64,000 bases of DNA, taken from positions 8,828,193-8,892,192 of the forward strand of contig NC_088306.1 of NCBI RefSeq assembly GCF_032854445.1. The letters run 5' to 3'. The DNA comes from Liolophura sinensis. Lineage: Eukaryota; Mollusca; Polyplacophora; Chitonida; Chitonidae. The translations under genes and the position numbers were made by a program. Positions 10,980 to 22,107 of this stretch are shown one piece after another. The first letter of the stretch is position 1. Each line of letters starts with the position of its first letter. A model generated the notes under the pieces. That model saw only the letters and a program-made list of their open reading frames with translations. It ran no database searches and was not told the DNA's origin.

Positions 10980-13900
10980 ATGTTCCACAGATTGTTCTTC
11001 ACCCTTGTCTCCGTTGGCTTAGCAACGTGTTTCTTTCTTATTGTTGCTGTCCAAATTAGCACTGCACGGTTGACGGATGCAAGGAATCGTCTTCCACTAG
11101 AGAACGTGCATCGCGCTACACAGAGGGAGACTTTGCAGGTAAGAAAAACACGCCCATCACGTGACATGTGAATGGGACACTGATAGCGAGGTATTGGGTG
11201 CATGTAAATGGAAAGAAAACATAAATGAAGTACGCATCAGCCGAAAGACCTTTAAAACTGTATCTAAAAATATCTTATTTTTCCTTTTTTTTTCATAGGT
11301 TTTTCACTGCAGTAAAATGCAGTCAATCGTTTGGATTGCAAGATGGGATGACAAAAATTGACATTGTAGTTCGCCATAGACGTCACACTTTTCCTGCACA
11401 TGGTTCTGAAATAGATACTTGATGTCAGATTCGATTTTTGTGCACAGCATCACGTTGCATGACTGAAGTTCTCTTGATTCAGACCTACACAAAAAGGTGT
11501 ATAAGAAAGGATTGGTCACTCACATTGTCAATGGTCCAAGAGGCCAAACATTTTGGCATGGATTAAATACCGACTTGGGTATAGTGGGCTATAGAAGTGG
11601 CAGTGATTGTGTTTCGCTGCTCGGTTTTATATATTTATTTGTTTGATTGGCATTTTACGCCGTCGGCCAGCATTATGGTGGGAGGAAATCAGGCAGAACT
11701 GGGAGAAACCCACGACCATCCGCAGGCTGCTATCAGACCTTCCCACGTACGGCCTGCTTGTTTTTAATGAGGAAGTGTTACAGATATGTTATCAGTGAGA
11801 TTGTTTCTCTGTGGGGAGGGTCCATATGTTAGTGGTGTTTTGTATTGCAGGTGTCAGTTAAGATCGTATTTTTCTTTGTCCCTTTGGACTGTTTCCACGA
11901 AATTGTTTAAGGCGTATGATAACGCAACGTCATTCTGAGAATTTCTAAACCGGTGGCGGCTAATAAATTGCCATTGACTTCGGTGCATTTAACATCATCC
12001 TATTTAAGCCATGGCGCTACATAAGTTGTCTGTCTTTAAGCACTTACATGAATAAGTAGAATAAAACCCTCAAATAACAAAAACCTGGATTTCACTAGTT
12101 ACGTGTAACCACTGGCCAACTATCAGATTGTCGTCGCTACTCTGGATTTATTCTCTCTGCAAATATGTACGTATGTGTTCTGGATTTATTCTCTTTGCAA
12201 ATATGTAGGTGTGTATTCTGGATTTATTCTCTTTGCAAATATGTAGGTGTGTATTCTGGATTTATTCTCTTTGCAAATATGTACGTGTGTATTCTGGATT
12301 TATTCTCTTTGCAAATATGTACGTATGTGTTCTGGATTTATTCTCTTTGCAAATATGTAGGTGTGTATTCTGGATTTATTCTCTTTGCAAATATGTACGT
12401 GTGTATTCTGGATTTAATCTCTTTGCAAATATGTACGTGTGTATTCTGGATTTATTTTCTTTGCAAATATGTACGTGTGTATTCTGGATTTTTTTTCTTT
12501 GCAAATATGTACGTGTGTATTCTGGATTTATTCTCTTTGCAAATATGTACGTGTGTATTCTGGATTTAATCTCTTTGCAAATATGTACGTATGTGTTCTG
12601 GATTTATTCTCTTTGCAAATATGTACGTGTGTATTCTTCGGATTTAAATCAGAGATCCTTGAGGTCTGGCCCTTTTGCATTGTTTTATAATAGACACCCA
12701 GCATTTTGAGTAATTCTACACCAGTGAGGTCTAATTTATTGCAACTTAAATCAATGGACATTTGAGTCTGTTTCTGCTTCAGTCATGGTGTTATGGGGCG
12801 CGGGATTTGCTACTGTTTAAGCACTTACGTGAACAGTTAGAATAAAACCTTAACTGAGGTCAATTGACAAGAGGCCGGATTTTATCGGTTAGGTCTGTTC
12901 ATTTGCCAACTATCACACTGTCGTGGCTGTGATGTGGTCCTTTATATTTACATCACTTTGACGATACAAACAAAACTTAATGTTGAAAGCCAGACTAAAC
13001 TCAACACTGTCAAATTTTTAGGGTCAGCTCGACTCAATTTTTCAGGGTCGCAGGCAAACAGGCCCTGAAATATAGGATCGGAAAATAAGGGTCGAATTGT
13101 TTAACGCTAACAACAAGAGTCATTGTTCTAAAAAAGACAGATTTTTAGGGTTGAAATACTGACCCTATATATTTGGGACCATCATGTTTAGGGTTGCAAA
13201 CACAGGCAGGTTTTTCCATTTGACTCTAAAATTTACATCAGTAGATCAGAGACCCCGAGTTGTCTGAGTGATGCTAGAATATATTCTGCTATTATGGCAG
13301 ATTGTTCTGTTAAATATAACACACACAAAGATTTTACTAGACTAATAGGATATTATGTTGAATGCAACAGAATAGTATGTTATAAGAACAGAGTACATTC
13401 TACAATCTCTCAGACAACAGACTTTGTTAAAATTAACAGATTAATTTTTTTAGTGTAATCATGTCCTCTTTTACAGGTAACAAAAGACAAGAAACACCCA
13501 TGGAAACAAACTACGCACTTGGGAATGACGAATGATGTCATACTCGAAATGACCAAGTCCATCCAGGATGACGTCTCGTCTGTGCTTGCGCGAGAAAGAC
13601 GCGATGTTCCCAAGCAAAAACGCAAAAATGGTCAGTGCAGTACTGAGACATGTTTTCCGCTTGTCTTTCACATAATCACTCTGAATCAGTCTTGTTGTCT
13701 GCGTTGCCCTCAAAAAACGTCAATCAGATAAATCAAAATAATCAAAGCTGTACACGTCGAAGACAGGTCTCCCGTAATTCTGTTTGATCAGAAGTTATTC
13801 TGAATTCCCATCACGTCATTATGCGGATATAACAAAGATTATAAGGCCATAATTAACACAAATTTAACCGACTCAACCACTCGGACAGCATTTGAACTTT

Positions 13901-14057
13901 GCAAATTGCCATTTTTGAATCACGTGACTTCACGTGCTAGATAAACTCAACCGTTCTATTCGAAATGAAAAACATTTTCTTTTTTCAAAATAGTTCCTTA
14001 TAGTTCCTTCTATTTGTGAAAAGTAATTCAAGTTACTCCCTATTGTGGAAGGCGTAG

Positions 14058-14099
<42 letters not shown>

Positions 14100-17000
14100 C
14101 CCAAAACGAGTCAAAAACAGTCATACAAGAGTCAGAAATGGATAAAATACAGAATGACAACTTGATTTGTAGCTGGTTGTTTTCGATTCAGTGTGACGAA
14201 CCTTTTTGAAAATACGACATACCCCTACCCCATCCCCGTCCGGTAAGGGGGCCAATAATGCAGAATTACTGATAAATCTTTGAGTTATTGGAATACAAAC
14301 TCCATATACGGTGAAATTTTTTACTTTTATTTTCATTTTTATTTTATTCAGCTCAACTTTTGCTGTGTACTTAAGCTTTCGAGAGCAATGGGAATATGTT
14401 GCCGGAAGTGACTATTGCCACATAAAAAGCAGAAATGAGAAGTAGTGCAAAGGTTCGGAAGTTAGTGCCAATCTATTTTCGAAGTTTAAGAGTTTCAGAG
14501 ATATTCGGAAAATGAAAATATATATATGTAGTACACTATAGCGCCCTCTATGAACTTATTTATTAATACTGACTGTGGTGCCATTACCAGAACTTCGCCA
14601 CGATAAGGCCGAAAAATGGCCACTGTGGCGTTAAGCCATAATCATTCTTCCATCACCAGACTGGGTCTTAACTTTGTAATTTTGCCACTTTCTTGGAGAT
14701 TGTTCGATATAAGTCAGCAATTACAGCTAACTGTTCACCGATGCCCTTTCTCAATTTCTTTTCGTGGGCTTTGTTGAACGTCGTTTTGGAAATTGGTCTT
14801 GCGATTATTGACCCGTCCATTATGGTTGGCGACACGTTCGTATATACGAATTTCTGTTTCGACGCTTAGATTTTCATTAGTCTCAGAACCGGTCAGTCAA
14901 GGTTAAAACAGTCATTCTCATTTCTCAGTGCGTACAGCTTCTGATTTTAGAACTTTATTATGGTATATACGGTATCTGCAATTTAGTCATATTATCGGCT
15001 GCCAAGCATAGCATTGTTGGGACTTTATTTTATTGTTCAGTGTAAGTATTTCATACATCTACCTATTGTGTGTTAAGTGCACCCTTCCGATTATTTTATT
15101 TCTCCACAGGAAAGCGCAAGCACCGCAGAAGAAGGAAGAAAAAGTCAAGAGGAAGACGAAATGTGAATGCGACGAACACCAGGGTGAGATGACCCATATT
15201 TTCTTAAATTAGCGTGGAGTTAAAAAACTCAGTCTGTACAGAGCCCATAGCTGGGAACCATTCCGCTTAAATTAGTTTGGACGAAACAAGTGCGAACCAT
15301 TGTTTCTTCTTTTGCATGGCGATTTTGCTGCATGTCTTTTCACTATCATAGACTGAGAGACTCGTTCCATCTTGGCATATTTGTTAAGAAAATAAACAAA
15401 CAACAAAATATAACCTTAGTTATTTCGGAAGAGTGATTTGAACAGACCTAATAGAAAATACGACCATTTTCATTTAAGAGTGCATGGTAACTATATTAAT
15501 GAACTTATAACCTCGAATTTATACGATGCCGTGGGATACGGCATGCCAGAGAAACCGGAAACACAATATTCTGTCACAATTCATCAGCGGAAAAATCTGC
15601 GTTCTTGGTGCACAGCAAAAACTAGTCCCTGATTGGTTAAAGAGTCAAAAGTAAATGTTCTCAGTGTGTGCTTTTGGGCTTTCTTTTAACTGCGATATCT
15701 CCGTTATTCAACATCACAACAGTAAAATAATACGCCTTTTAAATTTTATGTGGGATGCATGCGTGCAGTTTGTCCTATGTCATCGTGTCCTTTAACTGTT
15801 TGGGGCAGACAAAACCCATTTTCTTTTATTGTTTGCCCTCAGGTGCGAGGATTTCACTGGGTACCAAACACTGTACGAATTCCTCACGGTAAAGATCACT
15901 CTTGTTTCTTCATTTATTTTTTCCCGGTTTTCCTTATTCCGATCAATAACGACGTCGACGTACTGGCTAATTACCACAGCAATACCACTTGAGAGCGGCA
16001 TCACCTTGCGTAAATTACGTCAGAAATTTTTTCCAACATGAACACGTGCATAGGTTACTCCAAGTCTCCGTCCCCATACTCCTCACAGTGTATGCTGTTG
16101 TCCAAACTATAATTCGCATTTATCAATAAAACTGTTTTAAGGTGTCAGTTTGGATAAGGCTGTACACAGACAAGAAGATCTATTTATTTATTTACCTACT
16201 TATTTATTTATTTGATTGATGTTTTACGGCGTACTCAAGATTATTTCACTTATACGACGGCGGCCAGCGTGATGGTGGGAGGTAACCAGGCAGATCTCGG
16301 GGGCAACCCACTATAGATAAAAAAGAATGCAAATTTATATCTAGCCTGTCACCAATGAAATCGAAATGAAATTAAAATCTCGGGTTCGCATTTATCAACT
16401 GACTTTAATGTGATGTATTTGTTAAGAAAACAAACAACAACAAATTTTGACGTTAGCTATTTCGGAACATTGGTGGAAACAGAAATGTATCAATCCACTT
16501 ATTAAGTCATAAAGTGCAAGAGCATGAAAAGATTAATTAAGAGCCGGAAAGAGCTCAAATTGTGATACATTTTAATGCTGTAAAGAATCAGTGTACAAAC
16601 TTCCTAGAGCAAAACATTTAAATTGTAGCTGCGTTTAAGTTTTTGACTTACGCATTAAGATGTTCGATAAATATTAGCCCGGCTAATGCTATCGGGCTTC
16701 CCCTCTGGTCGTACGAAGTAAGGTTTGCCGATAACCTGCAAATGGCCGTGGATTTCCTCGAGCACTGCCCGATTTCTTCCCACCATAATCCTGGCCGCGG
16801 TCGTGTAAGTGAAATACTCTGAACTACGTCGTATAAAACTCCAGTGAAATAAATAAATACAGGCCTACATATATATAAGAACCGCTATCTGACACGAAGA
16901 CGACAAAGCTAACGTTGGAAACCGAGATTTTATTACAAGTTTGCTGGTCCACCACCAATCTGCTAATAATTAATTTCCTTTATAATCCTTACACATGTTC

Positions 17001-20000
17001 AGATGTTAAATCAATAGTGCACGTCTGTTTTTATTAATAACATCGTATAAATAAATGTGATCCGCTAGTTCGATTTTACTTTTAGGTAGCTGTCAACAAA
17101 TGTGGGATGCCACGGTGTGTGGAAACAAGACACTGATAACGACAAGTAAATTAAATTATTCATCAATTTGTTTGAATACTTTTGAATTTGGCATGTATAT
17201 GTGCGTTGGGCCCCTCCGTGCCCGAGAAGGTTAGCACGCCACCGCGGCTCAGTGACTCACGAGCCTCCCGCTAAGGCGATTTCCGTGAGTTCAAGTTCAG
17301 CTCATGCTGGCTTCTCCAGTCGTCCATGGGAAGGTCTCGCAGTAATCTGCGGATGGTCGTGGGTATCCCCCGAGCTCTGCCTGGTTTCCACCCACCATAA
17401 TGCTTGCCGCCGTCGTATAAGTTAAAGATATTCTGGAGTTCGGCGTAAAACACCAATCAAACAAACAAATAAATAAATATACGTGCGCGTGTAGGGGTGG
17501 GCATACGCCTATGTACGTGTGAATGTGTATATGTAGGCTTCATGTATATACGAATGTATATGTGTTTATACACAGTGCTTTGGGGATCTGGAAGCAAATG
17601 AATCTTATGAAGACATTCCTGAGGTGGTGAAAATTGCCACCGATTTACCGAATAGTTCCATTTTTAGAGTGTACTACCGCGGTGTGTTTTGGCATCTCCG
17701 TAAGGTTTTCTTCTGTTTGGGCATGTAAACCCGCCTAGGGCATCGTTATTGTGAAGCACAATACTTAGTTCGTAGAATACGAATGTGTTTTTTTGCAATG
17801 AAATTTAGTGTTGTTTTTTCAGACTTTTTAGTTGCATGATATAAGATGGTCACTTTTCCACAGATTAGGCCTGGCCATGATTTTAAAAAAAATTGTTGAT
17901 GGTAATGTGACTGAACTATAAAATTCTAAGGGTACAAAAGATACTCTTCTACAGGTACACAAAATACTCTTCTACAGGTGAATTAAAAGTTGTAAAATGT
18001 TCAACGTTTAAAAACCAGGCAAAACTGACAGAGTGAATGTTATATGTATGTACTCTATTTTATGCACATGTCCTTTCTCCATCTTTGGAACCGGCCAGGA
18101 TAGCACAGTTGGTAGAGCGTCCGCTGCAGGGGGGATAGATCAAGGATCAACCCCGGGTCGAGTCACACCTAAGACTTTAAAAGAGGAAGTTGTAACTTCC
18201 TCGCTTGACGTTCAGTATGAAGGGGATAGTACAACAACTAGTTGACCCGTATCAGTGTAATTGCTCGGGCGGGGCCGCTTACTTGCCTGCGGTAAGTCAT
18301 CTCGGGGAAGCAGCACTAGATAAAACAGCGGTGGAAATACGTCCTGGGACAAAGAGGCACATCACATACACCCTTAGGATTCCTTCGTCGTCATATGACT
18401 GAAAAATTGTTAAGTACGTTAAACCCAAGCACTCACCCACTCACTCATTCCATCTTTGGATGACTAGTTGATTGGTATCTGATTATCTGTAACGCTTTTT
18501 GTTTTTAGCGTCTAATTATGTCTTACGATTTTGGACGCGTCCCAAAACCAAGATACCAGACCGTTTCGCTTTTGAAGAGAATGAAACGAGTATACTTCCA
18601 TCGGGAGAGACGTGGGTTTTTCAGACCGGCTTGTACCAGCTGTACGCTCAGGTGAGTTGCCTTCTAGGGACACGTTTCACAAAAAGTCTGCAATGTTAAA
18701 CCTAATGAAAAAACTTCAAAAACGGGATTTTCACATTCCGGTGTCATATGTTCCGGAATACTGGTGACTCACACACGAGCAGCCTTAGATTTTGAAAGTT
18801 AATCGAAAACCCTTAGTCACGTCAGGAGGTGCGTAAGAGGAAAAAAATTCAACTTCAATGAGGGGTTGTACCTCATTTGTGAAAGGTTTATTTATTCATT
18901 GGAGAAAAGTAGGAATAAATCAGACTTTTTCAGGGTATGGAAGTCTTTTTAAAGCACACAAACAACCAAAATGCATCCGTTGTTTTTATTTCTCGTCGAT
19001 CTTCTGTAAACCGTGTCAAAAACGGCACTTGTGACAAAATCATGATTTGTATCTATTATTTACACGTTAGTGACGTAATTTATTCATACATGTATTTTGA
19101 AGCTTATTTAATATTTGTCATTATTGATTCAACCAACCAAATTAGGGCAAAGCGGCCGCATATCCTCCTATGGTAAGCCGGCTAAGAATTTGTTGGTTTT
19201 AGGGAATCGGCTTAGTCATTTCTTTTTCGAACCTGTTTCCGGAAATCAGCTAAATCAGCCTTTTGTGAAACAAGCCCCTGGTACATCAGTTAGGTATCTA
19301 CATGTGTAAGCCCAAAGACGTCGAGTGATTAAAGATGCTTGTCTTTCGATCTATACGATAGGTAAGGTGCAAGTTCAAACATGTGAATTTGAGTATTTCT
19401 CAACTTTCACTATTCGTTAGGCATTTGTGACAATTCGCCGTCGACAAGGCTTGCGTGACTTTTTGTGACTAGCGTTGGCTGAACACAACTTGTCTTTCAC
19501 GAATATGGTGATCATATATGCACGTCCCAAGCGGAAATGTTCGTCAGTAACTTGCCAAAGGCCAGTAGTTTTTACCCGGGCATTCCAATTTCCGCCACCC
19601 AAAACGCTGAACGTGAGTTGACAGCAATCACTTGTGTGCCAAACCATAGCTAGCTATTGTGGCGCTCTGAGCGTACACACTGTAATGGGGCCGAGGTACA
19701 AACTTTTACATTTCTTGGGACACTGACCTCATGAGACAGAAAATATGTAGCCTCAGTTTATTATATTTATTTATTTACCTTTTACTTCTTTATTTTATTT
19801 CAATGGATTGTTTATTTTAAAACACTTTCTAACTGGCATCTACCATCTGTTGTTTTGAAAACTTGTTGTTTTTGTTTTCCATATAGATACTTTTTCTAGA
19901 TGATTGGTTTCGAACGGCAGTTTCTATCGACGTGAACGGAAATTCCACGTTTAAATGCATTAATGACGTTGGCGCCCACGTGCCGGGAAGACGTCATGGT

Positions 20001-20144
20001 CACTTTTACAATACATGTGCTATAAACGCGGTGGTATACCTGAAGAGAAAAGACAAACTCGGGGTGAAGATTCTGTATGATCAGTCCATCATAGACCTGC
20101 ATGCGGATTCCACCTACTTTGGAATGGTTCTTCTGTCGTCATGA
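10980..20144 (+). CDS. TNF-superfamily ligand, ectodysplasin/Eiger type (ligand A), six exons
   Basis: Exons 10980-11138, 13477-13630, 15110-15183, 15843-15888, 18509-18651 and 19887-20144 (TGA) join in frame with intron phases 0,1,0,1,0 to give 277 aa. Residues 5-26 are a hydrophobic anchor after a four-residue N-terminus, so this is a type II membrane protein. A stalk follows (residues 27-105), then KRKHRRRRKKKSRGRR (about 106-121), a furin-type shedding region as in EDA. The TNF-homology domain is about 132-277: FHWVPN opening strand, VLRFWTRPKTKIP, GLYQLYAQ, the two-Cys loop (FKCIND ... FYNTCAINAVVYL), LGVKILYD and the closing STYFGMVLLSS. The Cys pair and spacing resemble EDA; the collagen segment of vertebrate EDA is absent. 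Possible N-glycosylation sites are NAT and NST. It is expected to act as a secreted or surface trimer on a TNF receptor. The start is the first ATG after an in-frame stop; an upstream exon cannot be excluded. Introns carry SINEs and R1/R2 repeats, and 17576-17699 is a possible alternative exon. Confidence 0.9.
11206..11430 (+). mobile_element. MITE relative in intron 1 of ligand A
   Basis: It contains GGAAAGAAAACATAAATGAA, GTACGCATCAGCCGAAAGAC and later GACGTCACACTTTTCCTG, matching the terminal and inner blocks of the TTAA MITE family (26529-26842, 8424-8700). The ends are indistinct. Confidence 0.45.
11629..11755 (-). mobile_element. SINE S1, truncated
   Basis: The tail (TTTGATTGGCATTTTACGCC) and half of the body are present on the minus strand. 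The copy stops near the GTACGTGGGAAGG block, before the tRNA head. Confidence 0.75.
12000..12142 (+). repeat. Dispersed repeat R2 running into a minisatellite
   Basis: It holds the R2 blocks CCATGG-GC, AAGCACTTACATGAA, AGAATAAAACCCTCAA, TTTCACTAGTTACGTGTAA and GGCCAACTATCAGATTGTCG. Its last part, CTCTGGATTTATTCTCTCTG, is where the following 38-bp array begins. Confidence 0.6.
12143..12640 (+). repeat. 38-bp minisatellite, about 13 units
   Basis: The unit is CTGGATTTATTCTCTTTGC + AAATATGTACGTGTGTATT with small variations (GTAGG/GTACG, ATGTGTT). Because 38 is not a multiple of three, the unit is read in all three frames, which produces long but meaningless overlapping ORFs. It lies in intron 1 of ligand A. 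Confidence 0.95.
12700..12960 (+). repeat. Dispersed repeat R2, nearly complete
   Basis: Blocks in order: CAGCATTTTGAGTAATTCTA, CCAGTGAGGTCTAATTTATT, CATGGTGTTATGGGGCG, AAGCACTTACGTGAACAG, AGAATAAAACCTTAACTGAG, AATTGACAAGAGGCC, GTTCATTTGCCAACTATCAC and ACTGTCGTGGCTG. It has no tRNA head, A-rich tail or obvious inverted ends. It is the most frequent dispersed family in the window. Confidence 0.65.
14061..14098. repeat. (TA)n microsatellite
   Basis: A pure TA run of 38 bases in intron 2 of ligand A. Confidence 0.97.
14760..14885 (+). repeat. Dispersed repeat R1, partial
   Basis: It contains GTCGTTTTGGAAATTGGTCT, GCGATTATTGACCC, GTTGGCGACACG and CGAATTTCTGTTTCGACGC, matching the 3' half of R1. 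Confidence 0.55.
16181..16312 (-). mobile_element. SINE S1, truncated
   Basis: The tail (repeated TTTATTTA, then ATTGATGTTTTACGGCGTAC) and the first part of the body are present on the minus strand. The head is missing. Confidence 0.8.
16690..16860 (+). mobile_element. SINE S1, 3' two thirds
   Basis: The body and tail (GGGCTTCCCCTCTGG, GGCCGTGGATTTCC, CACCATAATCCTGGCC, AAATAAATAAAT) are recognisable but diverged. The tRNA head is absent. Confidence 0.75.
17208..17480 (+). mobile_element. SINE S1, near full length
   Basis: The tRNA-like head is damaged around the A box (CCCGAGAAGGTTAGCACGC), but the B box region GTGAGTTCAAGTTCAG, the body and the TTCGGCGTAAAACACCAATC tail are kept. Confidence 0.85.
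17576..17699 (+). other. Candidate alternative exon of TNF ligand A
   Basis: It is bounded by an acceptor (TTTATACACAG) and a donor (C/GTAAGG) and is open for 41 codons, starting CFGDLEANESYEDIPEVV and ending SSIFRVYYRGVFWHL. Its phases (0 in, 1 out) are exactly those of the exon at 15843-15888, so it could replace that exon between the basic-region exon and the one at 18509, giving 303 aa. Using both exons in a row would bring an early stop. The peptide is not recognised and lacks the FHWVPN start of the TNF domain. It may be a real mutually exclusive exon, the end of a short isoform, or chance. Confidence 0.35.
18095..18440 (+). mobile_element. tRNA-derived SINE of family S2, near full length
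   Basis: The head GATAGCACAGTTGGTAGAGC has a clear A box, and CCCCGGGTCGAGTCACACC stands at the B box position. The body holds TTTAAAAGAGGAAGTTGTA, TTGACCCGTATCAGTGTAAT and CTTACTTGCCTGCGGTAAGT. The tail is TTAAGTACGTTAAACCCAAG followed by CACTCACCCACTCACTC. The ORFs within are SINE sequence. Confidence 0.85.
19460..19660 (+). mobile_element. SINE-like repeat of a third family (S3), partial
   Basis: It contains AATATGGTGATCATATATGC, TTCGTCAGTAACTTGCCAAA, GGCCAGTAGTTTTTACCCGG and CCAATTTCCGCCACCC. The same order occurs at 21085-21405 and twice at 50895-51180. Confidence 0.6.
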
Positions 20145-20578
20145 AAAGACAATCTCTCTGAGAAGACTTTTCAGAGAGTGTATGGTGCATTTCCCCACAT
20201 CTGCATTCACCACTGTACAAGCGAAATAGAAACACTTTTAAACCACACAACCACCTTCAAAATAGTACCTTTTATTTTTTCCTTTCAACAAATTGCCTCT
20301 AAAACATCGAACACTGCTGTGGTATATTTAGACTCAATATCAGTGACGTCAAATCATCATAATTTCTACCTGAAATAATTTGTTTCAACATTAATTCGGC
20401 GAATGCAGTAAAAGCTCCATTTTTGCATAAGCATCTTGAAAGCAGAAGTGTATCAGTCTGTATGATTGTATGAAGTACAAAAAGCCTTATGTGAAGTCTC
20501 TGGTCACGATATGGCCCGAAATGACCACCATAGAATGCAATGTCTCAGTAGCATTTTACACGCCTGAAAATTATATAT
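20145..20578 (+). other. Presumed 3' UTR and flank of ligand A
   Basis: The sequence follows the TGA without a recognisable repeat. It starts with a small inverted pair (CTCTCTGAGAAG / CTTTTCAGAGAG) that could fold as a hairpin just after the stop. I see no clear AATAAA before the (TA)n block. Confidence 0.4.
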
Positions 20579-20814
<236 letters not shown>

Positions 20815-21084
20815 GGCGTAGTACTATTTTTTTTTAACATTCTACGGTATTAAAACGCATAAGATTGTCTAGCGTTTTTTTTAATGTTTGTTATGTACGT
20901 AATAAAAACAAAATACATGTCTTAGTTCTCGTGCTGTTAATTCGTTATATGGTTCCTTTCTATCTTTTGAAATTGGAAAATACTTCAAAACAAAAAGCAA
21001 ATAAACAGGGCAAATGTGGTTCTGTGTGTGTTTGCGCGGATGTGTGTCGGGTGTACAGCACATTGCTTGGGACATCACCGCCTG

Positions 21085-21405
21085 AATCTCGATAGTGGTA
21101 AGCTGCGCGACTCCTACCACGAACACATAAATCACGGGTTCAACCCCACCCTTAGAAAGGACAATTTCTAGATTCACTCGCTCTCTTTGTTCGTGGGTGC
21201 CTTGGTGACAATACGTGATTGACAGTCGTTTGCTCCACGTAAAACTCGCTGAAAATCGCTTAAATGTCTTCTCACAACATAGCACGCGAATCTATGTCAC
21301 ACGTGGAAATGTTCGTCAGTATCTTGCCAAAGGTCAGTGATTTATCCCGACCACTTCGGTATACTCCACGTATATAACTGACCCCCATCGTAACTACCCG
21401 TAGCT
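21085..21405 (+). mobile_element. S3-family SINE with tRNA-like head
   Basis: The head includes GATAGTGGTAAGCTGCGCGA and a B-box-like CACGGGTTCAACCCC. The body then has GGAAATGTTCGTCAGTATCT, TTGCCAAAGGTCAGTG and CTGACCCCCATCGTAAC, as in other S3 copies. Confidence 0.6.
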
Positions 21406-21807
21406 TAGATTGAAACCTTAGGTCTGCGTGCTAGCGGGTACGCGTCGATAGCCTTGTGATAGCCATCGCACTGTGATTACTTACACCGCTGTTGTCTTCT
21501 GTATTGTGGGACTTACCCGGTTTAAACCCCATTGACGCTACAGCTGGCTAGAACTTGAATAAGGCGTGATTTTATGTTCACTCAGGAAGTTCCCTACATA
21601 ACTGATGCGTGACAATGTACAATAAATTTACATTCGAGTGAAGATAATTTTAGAACTGGAGAGTCACCTGCCATTTTGATTATGCCATTTTTGTACATAT
21701 ATCAGAGGACATGTACGAGTGGATGATCCTCAATACCGGTACTACTAAACTACATGACAAAAACTACACAGAGGTCATAACTTTATTATTATTTTTATTT
21801 GGTTGTT

Positions 21808-21842
<35 letters not shown>

Positions 21843-22005
21843 TTTGATTGGTGTTTTACGCCGTACTCAAGAATATTTCACTTATACGACGGCGGCCAGC
21901 ATTATGGTATGTGGAAACCAGGTGGTTGCTTTATTCATTTAGTTGGTGTTTTAAGTCGTATTCAAGAATATTTCTCTTACAAAAAGGCGGCCAAAATCAT
22001 GGGTA
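21808..22005 (-). mobile_element. Two adjacent SINE S1 tail fragments
   Basis: The first fragment (about 21808-21918) has a long TTTATTTA end, ATTGGTGTTTTACGCCGTAC and the GGCGGCCAGCATTATGG block. The second (about 21928-22005) repeats the same portion in diverged form (TTGGTGTTTTAAGTCGTATT, AAGGCGGCCAAAATCATGG). Confidence 0.75.
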
Positions 22006-22107
22006 GATCATGGGAAGATGGGTTAAATTCGAAGTTTCGAAGTTTCACAAATCCAGTTACTAGTACTCAACTTTATTTTTCAAAAAGGGACATTTTTCTT
22101 GCATTAT

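Noticed and set aside
12165-12709. Overlapping 83-166-codon frames of the type CILDLFSLQICTCV
   Set aside because: All three frames translate the same 38-bp minisatellite; there is no start, splice or family evidence.
10980-20144. Ligand A as a C1q-domain protein
   Set aside because: The N-terminal anchor, polybasic site, two-Cys loop and TYFG close fit TNF ligands of the EDA type; there is no collagen segment or C1q pattern.
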